From Phycisphaerales bacterium (GTDB taxonomy: Bacteria > Planctomycetota > Phycisphaerae > Phycisphaerales > SM1A02), in assembly GCA_003520025.1 (NCBI GenBank), contig DOVP01000305.1, positions 3,907-12,408 on the forward strand: a DNA stretch of 8,502 nucleotides, given 5' to 3'. Under the pieces are notes generated by a model. It was not told the DNA's origin, searched no databases, and saw nothing but the letters and a program-made list of their open reading frames with translations. The position numbers and the translations under genes were made by a program. Every line of letters begins with the position of its first letter. Position 1 is the first letter of the stretch. Below are positions 1 to 5,951 of this stretch, one piece after another.

Positions 1-114
1 GTAGACGATCCATCGCAGATCATTGCCCGATTCAACAACATCGCCTCACTATCTGTCGGTGATGTGCAATCGATCATGGACTTTGAGATCTGCCAGCGGG
101 ATGCAATCGACTGA
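1..114 (+). CDS. C-terminal end of an unidentified protein (partial)
   Basis: An open frame runs from the first base to a TGA at 112-114, giving the last 37 residues of a protein whose start lies outside the window. The tail is mixed hydrophobic and acidic (for example ASLSVGDVQSIMDFEICQRD), looks like a folded helical C-terminus and has no transmembrane stretch. I do not recognise the family. It converges with the small membrane-protein gene on the other strand, with only 38 bp between the stops. That tight end-to-end spacing and the lack of another gene in the interval support it as real, but the short length keeps confidence modest. Confidence 0.5.
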   Translation, partial: VDDPSQIIARFNNIASLSVGDVQSIMDFEICQRDAID

Positions 115-152
115 CGGCATGAGAGTAGGTTGTGTAGATCCGACCCCTTTGA

Positions 153-404
153 CTACTTCAACCCACCGGCCTGCACCGAACCAATATTGAGCCGGACAAA
201 TCCACACAGCGCAACGACGAATCCGGCCAAGCCGACCCATGTCAATCCGCCGCCGTCACCCAGAACCATCAGCACGCACCCACCAATGGCAATAGTTGCC
301 CACAAGACCGTCCAGCACGCCGATGTGCTCGATTTGGGAGCGCGATCCTGCCACTGAGACTCCGGTTTCAACAGGCCCATCTTTCGTAAATCTCGGATGC
401 TCAT
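153..404 (-). CDS. Small two-TM membrane protein coupled to the permease gene
   Basis: This encodes 83 residues starting MSIRDLRKMGLL. The ATG at 404-402 overlaps the stop of the upstream permease gene as ATGA, which is typical of translational coupling and decides this start. An in-frame start further upstream would lie entirely inside the permease coding sequence and is unlikely. Residues 1-28 are polar and basic. Two hydrophobic stretches follow (about 31-48 and 53-74), separated by a short glycine-rich turn (GDGGG), so a hairpin with both ends on the same side of the membrane is expected. The tail is short and polar. I do not recognise a named family. Being last in the permease operon suggests an accessory or stabilising role for that transporter, which is inference only. 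Confidence 0.72.
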   Translation of the reverse strand: MSIRDLRKMGLLKPESQWQDRAPKSSTSACWTVLWATIAIGGCVLMVLGDGGGLTWVGLAGFVVALCGFVRLNIGSVQAGGLK

Positions 405-2815
405 GCTTCCGGCTCCGTTGAGACAAGGAAGTCGATTGTGCGGTGCGCGGCGAACTTCGCCGCGCCGCTCCGCATCCGAACCAGCAACAATGGTCCCTGC
501 CACCGCTCCGCAACGCCATATTGAATCGGGCTGAACATGCTGCCGCGCCAGCCGCCCATCGAAGCGCCAAGAATCAATATGTCAGCGCGGTCACCCGCTT
601 CAACCAGCGCGTCGGTGATGTCACTTGCAACCACAATTGTCAACTCTACTGGCCACTCCACCCTGGGAAGATCTGGGGATCCCTCTTCTCCAAACAGGTC
701 CACATGAAGCCGCCTCTCAGCAGATTCCTTGTCATCTGGATTGGCTACTACGCGAACTGCTTCGACGATCGTAGATGGTCCAGCAAGATGGGCGGCGATG
801 CCGATTGCAAAGCGGCCCTGTTTTGGATGGGCAACAGGTACCACAATTCGCTTCGGTTCAGATGGAACCGATCCACGCAAAATAACTGTGTCGCAATCAG
901 CGCGGCGAATGACTGTATCGATCTGCTCACCAATCACAATCGTCCGTATGCGGCGTGGTTGTCGCTTCGGTCCGGTCCACCCCATGACGAGCGTGTCGAT
1001 CTTTCGCTCGGCCACAGTCTCGACAATGGCTTGGCCTGGATGCCGGCTCACCCGAACCAAACCAGCCACCTCGCGACCCATGGTCTCGGTGATGGCCATT
1101 GCCTTCTCAACAACCACTCTGCCCTCCTTCACGAATGGTTCGGTCGATCCGAATGGAAGTTGTTCTGGCACCTTGACGACATTGAGCACCGTCACCGCGG
1201 TGTCTGTTGGATCGGTCAACCTAGCCGCCAGTTCCACCAATGATCCTGCTGTCGCCGGGTTCGCAACTGGTACGAGTACCTGATGTGTTGATGTGAGAAC
1301 GTGTGGAGTCTGTTCATAGATCACAGGCGAAGCTCTGAAGGCATGCTCTTGTGATCTGGACCACGAGTAGTAGATGCCAAGGCCAACAGCCACCCAGCCG
1401 ACCGTGAGCCACAACATCAGGGGTTGGGACGAGAGCAGCCAGATCACCAATACAACTTGCCCAACCGCTGCGATGATTGGTATGACCGGTCCACCTGGAA
1501 CCAGATATCCATACTGCAGTTTGTCCCCATACTTACGTCGAATGACGATTGATGAGATGTTCACCATGGCAAACACCAGTAGAAACATGGCACATGTGGC
1601 ACTTGCAACCATTTCGGCATCAAGCAAAATCGCCACGGAGACAATCAACACACCGCTGGCCGCAAGCGCGATTGTTGGCGTTCTGGTTTTTGGTGACACA
1701 TGAGAAAGTGCTGCTGGAAGGAATCGATCGCGACCCATGGCGAATGACACGCGGGTTGATGAGAATGTTGTGGCATTGAGCGCGCTCATGGTGGAAAGCA
1801 CGGCGCCGATCACAAGCAGAATCGCGCCAAGTCCCCATGGAAGGAAGGTGTTGGCTGCCACCGCCACACCGGTCTCGCCCAAACCCGCTAGATACCGCCA
1901 TGTCTCCCCAGCACTCCACTCAGTCGCCGCCATGACATCGGGTGGAATGACCAACGCACCAAGGCACACAATGGCAACCAAAATGTAGATCGGAATCACA
2001 ATGAGCAGTGATAAAAAGACCGCCTTCGGAATGTTTTTGCGTGGTTCGACCACCTCCTCGCCAGCCTGCACGATGATCTCGTACCCCTCAAAGGCGATGA
2101 AGGTAAGACCCATCGCTACAAGCACTCCACTAAACCCTTCTGGGAGAAATGGTGTGAATTTCTGACCGACCACTTCTTCCCCGCTCCCAACCATCGCAAA
2201 CAGGCCGGCGACAATGAAGATGCCGATGACGATGATCTTTGAGACTGTGATGATGTTCCCGGCCTTGCCGGTCTCACTTGAGCCGCGGTGGTTGATCCAG
2301 AGAAACAACAGGCATACCGCGAGCGTCAAGCCTTTTGCAATCGGCCATGCGGGCATGCCAAACAGCGTGCCCATCCCTTCGCCGTGCCCTGCGCCGCTCG
2401 GCGGTTCACCCAGCCCAAGAATCGTCTGGGCACCCCAGACAACATAGGCACCAAAGACCACTGCGTACAACGACCCGGCGACGGCGTGGGCCAGCCAATC
2501 CATCCACCCAGTCAAGAACGCCGCTGGTCCGGGAAGGCCAAGCCGAGCCCACAGATACCCACCGCCAGCAGCCGGAACGGCGCTACCAACCTCGGCGTAG
2601 ACCATCGCTGTGCAGAGCGTGAGAACACCATTGAGGCAGAAGGCGAGGATAAGTCCGGGTCCCGCCTTGCCCGCCGCGATTCCTGTCAAAGCGAAGATAC
2701 CGGCACCGATCATGGCACCGACACCAACCATTGTCACATCGAAGAGCCGCAGGTCGCGAGCAAGTTCGGTAACCGGTTCGTGGTGCTGTTGGGTCGGCGC
2801 CGCAGTGTCTGCCAT
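401..2815 (-). CDS. APC-family amino acid permease with tandem C-terminal USP domains
   Basis: This is an 804-residue inner-membrane transporter that probably imports amino acids by cation or proton coupling; the substrate cannot be read from sequence. Residues 22-485 contain about 12 hydrophobic segments. Segment 1 carries the glycine-rich GVGAMIGAGIF (31-41), the unwound substrate-binding helix of the APC superfamily. Segment 6 and its loop carry FEGYE...GEEVVEPRKNIP (242-263), another family hallmark. Two alpha/beta domains follow, at about 510-648 (starting HQVLVPVA) and 655-780 (starting KRIVVPVA). Both resemble universal stress protein (UspA) domains, a known C-terminal fusion in CAT-like permeases. 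Neither shows a clean GxxGx9G(S/T) nucleotide signature, so they may be regulatory without classical ATP binding. The start (MADTAAPTQQ) lies 24 bp after the upstream G-protein fusion's stop, with no obvious Shine-Dalgarno. The stop overlaps the next gene by ATGA. The three genes look like one operon. Confidence 0.93.
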   Translation of the reverse strand: MADTAAPTQQHHEPVTELARDLRLFDVTMVGVGAMIGAGIFALTGIAAGKAGPGLILAFCLNGVLTLCTAMVYAEVGSAVPAAGGGYLWARLGLPGPAAFLTGWMDWLAHAVAGSLYAVVFGAYVVWGAQTILGLGEPPSGAGHGEGMGTLFGMPAWPIAKGLTLAVCLLFLWINHRGSSETGKAGNIITVSKIIVIGIFIVAGLFAMVGSGEEVVGQKFTPFLPEGFSGVLVAMGLTFIAFEGYEIIVQAGEEVVEPRKNIPKAVFLSLLIVIPIYILVAIVCLGALVIPPDVMAATEWSAGETWRYLAGLGETGVAVAANTFLPWGLGAILLVIGAVLSTMSALNATTFSSTRVSFAMGRDRFLPAALSHVSPKTRTPTIALAASGVLIVSVAILLDAEMVASATCAMFLLVFAMVNISSIVIRRKYGDKLQYGYLVPGGPVIPIIAAVGQVVLVIWLLSSQPLMLWLTVGWVAVGLGIYYSWSRSQEHAFRASPVIYEQTPHVLTSTHQVLVPVANPATAGSLVELAARLTDPTDTAVTVLNVVKVPEQLPFGSTEPFVKEGRVVVEKAMAITETMGREVAGLVRVSRHPGQAIVETVAERKIDTLVMGWTGPKRQPRRIRTIVIGEQIDTVIRRADCDTVILRGSVPSEPKRIVVPVAHPKQGRFAIGIAAHLAGPSTIVEAVRVVANPDDKESAERRLHVDLFGEEGSPDLPRVEWPVELTIVVASDITDALVEAGDRADILILGASMGGWRGSMFSPIQYGVAERWQGPLLLVRMRSGAAKFAAHRTIDFLVSTEPEA

Positions 2816-2839
2816 TGTGTTGGCAGTGTACGCCGGAGA

Positions 2840-3982
2840 TCAGGAGGCAGCGGGGAAGAGGTGTTGCACCAATTCCTCGATGCCTTGACCTTGCGTCGCG
2901 ATTGTCTCGAAGATGGGACGGCCTGTCGCGATGTCCAGCAATTCCCGCACGAGTTTGGCCTCGCCGGCAAAATCGGCCTTGTTCACAACAAAGGTGTCGG
3001 CGATCTCCAGAATGCCCGCCTTGTCCATCTGCACGGCATCGCCCATGCCCGGAACGACGACCACAACCGTGGAATCGACATGCTCGCGAATAGCAACATC
3101 ACTCTGACCGGACCCGACTGTTTCCACGACAACCTGCTCATATCCGGCACCACCGAGCAAATCGAGAATAGACGGCAGGTGTTGGTAATCCTCACCGACA
3201 ACCGCCAAGGATCGATAGAAGACCGATTCACCGACAGTGTTGAAATCCACTCGCAGTCGGTCTCCGAGCAGCGCTCCACTGGTAATCGGGCTCATTGGAT
3301 CGAATGCGACAACGGCCAGTTTTTCGCCGCGAGCATGTAACTCACTTGCCATCGCAGCAACAAGTGTGCTCTTTCCGGCGCCCGGTGAACCCGTCAGGCC
3401 GATGATGCGAGCGGGTCGCTTTTTTGGATGATCGGTCGTGTGTCCCTCACAACAGAGGCTGATGGCTCTGGCGAGTTGTGATTGCTTCGCGGTATCTGAA
3501 TCTGACGGCTCATATGGTTGAACCGCGTCTGCGACGGCTTCGACGATCTCAAGCATGCTGGTTCCCGTGTGGAACACGCGATGTACCCCGGCATCGAGCA
3601 TGCCTTGAACATCTTCTTGGGGGATAATTCCACCAACATTGATCCGGATACCGCTGCATCCGAGTTCCCGGCAGGACTCGATCAGATTGGGAACCAGCAC
3701 ATTGTGCGAGTTGCTCATCATGGAGACCGCAATGCAGTCCACATCTTCATCACGAGCGGAGATCGCGAGGCTTCGTGGCGTCTGCCAGAGCCCTGAGTAG
3801 ATCACATGTACACCGCTGTCTCGAAGAGCTCTCGCAATCAACTTGACGCCACGGTCGTGCCCATCCAGCCCCATCTTGCCAAGCAGCACCCGCGGCCGAT
3901 GTGCCAAATCGCCGCATCGATCGGTCTTCTCAAGCATCGTCGTTGGTTCGGTGGTGGGACTCGCCATGAGACCGGCCATCAT
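2840..3982 (-). CDS. B12-binding domain fused to MeaB-like G-protein domain (acyl-CoA mutase small subunit plus chaperone)
   Basis: This is a 380-residue cytoplasmic protein. Residues 30-155 are a cobalamin-binding domain of the methylmalonyl-CoA mutase type. GLDGHDRG contains the DxHxxG motif (40-45) with axial-ligand His42. Forty-one residues later comes SMM (87-89, in place of SxL), and 27 residues after that GG (117-118), matching the family spacing. Residues 168-177 (SQLARAISLC) echo the MeaB lead-in helix. The G domain follows: Walker A GSPGAGKST (198-206), DPMSPITSGALLGDR (228-242), ETVGSGQSDV (287-296) and NKAD (334-337). The known family role is GTP-dependent loading and repair of adenosylcobalamin in acyl-CoA mutases. 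Domain order matches the N-terminal half of IcmF, but no TIM-barrel mutase follows, and the C-terminal dimerisation arm of stand-alone MeaB is missing. The RGxxGG-like switch element is also not recognisable (VFYRSLAVVGEDYQHL). A GGAGG 8 nt upstream supports the start at 3982; 3979 is an alternative. It is the first gene of a likely operon with the permease. Confidence 0.9.
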   Translation of the reverse strand: MMAGLMASPTTEPTTMLEKTDRCGDLAHRPRVLLGKMGLDGHDRGVKLIARALRDSGVHVIYSGLWQTPRSLAISARDEDVDCIAVSMMSNSHNVLVPNLIESCRELGCSGIRINVGGIIPQEDVQGMLDAGVHRVFHTGTSMLEIVEAVADAVQPYEPSDSDTAKQSQLARAISLCCEGHTTDHPKKRPARIIGLTGSPGAGKSTLVAAMASELHARGEKLAVVAFDPMSPITSGALLGDRLRVDFNTVGESVFYRSLAVVGEDYQHLPSILDLLGGAGYEQVVVETVGSGQSDVAIREHVDSTVVVVVPGMGDAVQMDKAGILEIADTFVVNKADFAGEAKLVRELLDIATGRPIFETIATQGQGIEELVQHLFPAAS

Positions 3983-4040
3983 AATCGATCCCTCCCTCCA
4001 ACTCCCGGGCCGCTCTGGTGGCCACTAAACTGCTCGACCA
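3983..4040. promoter_or_regulatory. Short divergent intergenic region between the fusion gene and argS
   Basis: These 58 bp separate the two divergent start codons, so unless promoters lie inside the genes both must be here. The region holds the minus-strand purine-rich ribosome-binding site and a GC-rich centre (CCCGGG). On the plus strand, TAAACT at 4026-4031 could be a weak -10 element but lies only 9 bp before the argS ATG, which would imply a leaderless or nearly leaderless transcript. I see no convincing -35 box for either direction. The functional assignment rests on geometry alone. Confidence 0.4.
3991..3999 (-). promoter_or_regulatory. Strong Shine-Dalgarno for the B12/G-protein fusion gene
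   Basis: On the minus strand the sequence GGAGGGAGG sits just upstream of two consecutive ATG codons (3982 and 3979). The proximal GGAGG ends 8 nt before the first ATG. This is the clearest ribosome-binding site in the window; most other genes here show little or none. It supports initiation at 3982 or 3979 over the in-frame ATG at 3967. Confidence 0.65.
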
Positions 4041-5870
4041 ATGCCCGCAGATCCTGTCCAATGTCTCACTGAAGCTTTCACCAAGGCCATTGTTGCAGTC
4101 GCCGGGCAGGAGTATGCCGAAACTGATCCGGCTATTCGCCCCGCGTCGAAACCAGACCTCGGCGACTTCCAGTGCAATGTCGCCATGGGACTCGGTAAAC
4201 GACTTGCACGCGCTCCACGAGAAGTCGCGGGGGCGTTGGTGGACGCTGTTGATCTTGATGGGTTGGCAGATACACCCGAGGTCGCCGGACCTGGGTTCAT
4301 CAATATTCGACTCGATAAATCCATCCTGCTCGATGCGGTGACCATGATGGACACACCGGACCTTGGTGTTGTTCCGGACGAAGACGCTGGCGATGTCGTC
4401 ATTGACATGTGTGGTGTGAACGTTGCCAAACAGATGCATGTCGGACATCTCCGTTCGACCATCATCGGAGACGCCTTTGCCCGCATTCTCGAGAGGCTCG
4501 GTCATGTCGTCCACCGTGAAAACCATCTTGGCGACTGGGGACTTCCTATCGCCATGGTGCTGCGTGAACTGCGGAACAACGGGGCAGATCTTGCAGCGCT
4601 CACGTTGACCGATCTGGATACCGCCTACCGCACCGTACAGGCTGCGGCGACAGCAGATAGCAGGGGGTTGGAGGCGGCTGTTTCCAAACAGGTTGGACCA
4701 CACCACATCGCCGAACTCGAAGCGCAGAATTCCGGTGCTGCGGAAGTACGGTCCGCTGCCGGTGAAACGTTGGTGTTACTGCAGGCTGGTGATGCTGGAT
4801 TGATCGCCGATTGGCAGTCGCTCATTGCTGTGACGCTCGCCGCCATGTCTGAAGCAGTTGACATGCTCGGTGTCGACATGGGACCAGAGAACAACCGGGG
4901 TGAATCCTTTTATCGTGATCATCTACAGGATGTGATGGGGTGGTTTCAGGATCGAAATCTCTGTTGTGAAGACGAGGGTGCCATGGTTGTGCGGTTTGAT
5001 AATCGCGATCGAGCAATGATCATTCGGAAATCTGATGGTGGATTCCTGTACGCAACAACCGATCTGGCTGCTGTGCGGTGCCGCACACAGGAGACCAAAG
5101 CCACGCGGTGTATCTACGTCGTTGATGCGCGTCAGCACGATCATTTTCAGGATGTCTTCGATGCAGCAGCGCTTGCGGGATGGAATACCACGCCAGATGG
5201 TGATGTGGTTCAATTCTCGCACACGGGATTCGGTTCGGTACTTGGTGGTGACCGAAAACCACTCAAGACACGCGGTGGGAAGAATGTCACACTAATCAGC
5301 CTGCTTACCGAAGCGATTGAGCGGGGGCGAGAAGAGGTTCGAACGCGTTCCAAGGATCCACACGCGCCGACCCATGGGCTTGATCCAGAAGAACTCGACG
5401 CCATTGGCCGATCTGTCGGCATTGGTGCGGTCAAGTATGCCGATCTCAGCAACGACCTGGTGCGTGATTATGTCTTCGACCTCGATCGTATGGTCGCCTT
5501 CGAGGGTGATACTGGTCCATACCTCCAATACGCCCACGCCCGAATTCGGTCGATCATCCGCAAAGCGGGAGATGATGGCGCTGGAGCCACATTCCAGATC
5601 GACCAGCCTGTGGAGCGGCAATTGGTGCTGGCTCTATTGAGGTGGAATGGTGTCGTCCACGCCACCGCCGAAACGCTTGAGCCCCACCGAATCGCCGCCT
5701 ACGCCCGAAGTCTCGCAGAAGCGTTCAATGCCTTCTATCAAGCCTGCCCGGTGCTCAAGGCTGATACGGACGACCTCCGACGATCGAGATTGCGGCTAGC
5801 GGATCTCACTGGGCGAGTTCTTTGTGATGCCCTGAATCTGCTTGGAATTGAGGCACCGGACCGCATGTGA
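4041..5870 (+). CDS. argS: Arginyl-tRNA synthetase
   Basis: This class I aminoacyl-tRNA synthetase of 609 residues charges tRNA-Arg with arginine using ATP in the cytoplasm, and is essential. The N-terminal tRNA-contact domain (about 1-110) includes KPDLGDFQCNVAM. The Rossmann core carries the HIGH-type motif in NVAKQMHVGHLRST (127-140, HVGH at 133-136), followed by ENHLGDWGLP (160-169). The KMSKS-equivalent loop is the degenerate form usual in this enzyme, LKTRGGKNVTL (408-418). The DALR-type anticodon-binding domain starts near TGPYLQYAHARI (491-502), and the protein ends LLGIEAPDRM, matching the canonical C-terminus, so it is full length. The residues before NVAK are CGV where the family usually has SSP or SAP. 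A stretch around 214-240 looks slightly expanded relative to the E. coli enzyme. No clear Shine-Dalgarno precedes the ATG. It stands divergent from the B12/G-protein gene. Confidence 0.97.
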   Translation: MPADPVQCLTEAFTKAIVAVAGQEYAETDPAIRPASKPDLGDFQCNVAMGLGKRLARAPREVAGALVDAVDLDGLADTPEVAGPGFINIRLDKSILLDAVTMMDTPDLGVVPDEDAGDVVIDMCGVNVAKQMHVGHLRSTIIGDAFARILERLGHVVHRENHLGDWGLPIAMVLRELRNNGADLAALTLTDLDTAYRTVQAAATADSRGLEAAVSKQVGPHHIAELEAQNSGAAEVRSAAGETLVLLQAGDAGLIADWQSLIAVTLAAMSEAVDMLGVDMGPENNRGESFYRDHLQDVMGWFQDRNLCCEDEGAMVVRFDNRDRAMIIRKSDGGFLYATTDLAAVRCRTQETKATRCIYVVDARQHDHFQDVFDAAALAGWNTTPDGDVVQFSHTGFGSVLGGDRKPLKTRGGKNVTLISLLTEAIERGREEVRTRSKDPHAPTHGLDPEELDAIGRSVGIGAVKYADLSNDLVRDYVFDLDRMVAFEGDTGPYLQYAHARIRSIIRKAGDDGAGATFQIDQPVERQLVLALLRWNGVVHATAETLEPHRIAAYARSLAEAFNAFYQACPVLKADTDDLRRSRLRLADLTGRVLCDALNLLGIEAPDRM

Positions 5871-5918
5871 TGTGGTGAGTATGTTGAAATACAGACCCCC
5901 CGTGTGGCGTTGGTGAGC

Positions 5919-5951
5919 GGAGTTTGAAAGATGAGGATGATGTTCACATGA
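5919..5951 (+). promoter_or_regulatory. Possible leader micro-ORF (MRMMFT) coupled to the VKOR-DsbA start
   Basis: GGAG at 5919-5922 lies 8 nt before an ATG at 5931 that opens a six-codon frame encoding MRMMFT. Its TGA (5949-5951) overlaps the VKOR-DsbA ATG (5948-5950) as ATGA. The main gene's own candidate ribosome site, GAGG at 5933-5936, is 11 nt from its start and so less well placed. The arrangement could deliver ribosomes to the main start by termination-reinitiation. So short a frame can arise by chance, so this is tentative. Confidence 0.25.

Noticed and set aside
115..152. Gap between the convergent genes at the left edge considered for a terminator
   Set aside because: The 38 bp contain no stem of useful length and no T-run.
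443..1243. Long plus-strand open frame (266 codons) opposite the permease gene
   Set aside because: It lies wholly antisense to the C-terminal half of the well-supported permease. The translation is rich in Trp, His, Arg and Cys with no domain-like pattern, as expected from a shadow frame.
2288..3340. Long plus-strand open frame (350 codons) crossing the permease/fusion-gene boundary
   Set aside because: It is antisense to two clear genes with conserved motifs, spans their junction, and its translation is low in hydrophobic cores and resembles no family.
3930..4706. Minus-strand open frame (258 codons) opposite the start of argS
   Set aside because: It covers the divergent intergenic region and the HIGH-motif part of argS. 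It has no recognisable motif and is explained by codon bias of the argS strand.
5924..5947. TTG at 5924 as the start of the VKOR-DsbA gene
   Set aside because: The nearest GGAG is only 1 nt from this TTG, and the extra eight residues are acidic and uninformative. The ATG at 5948 gives a usual short polar N-terminus before the first TM helix.
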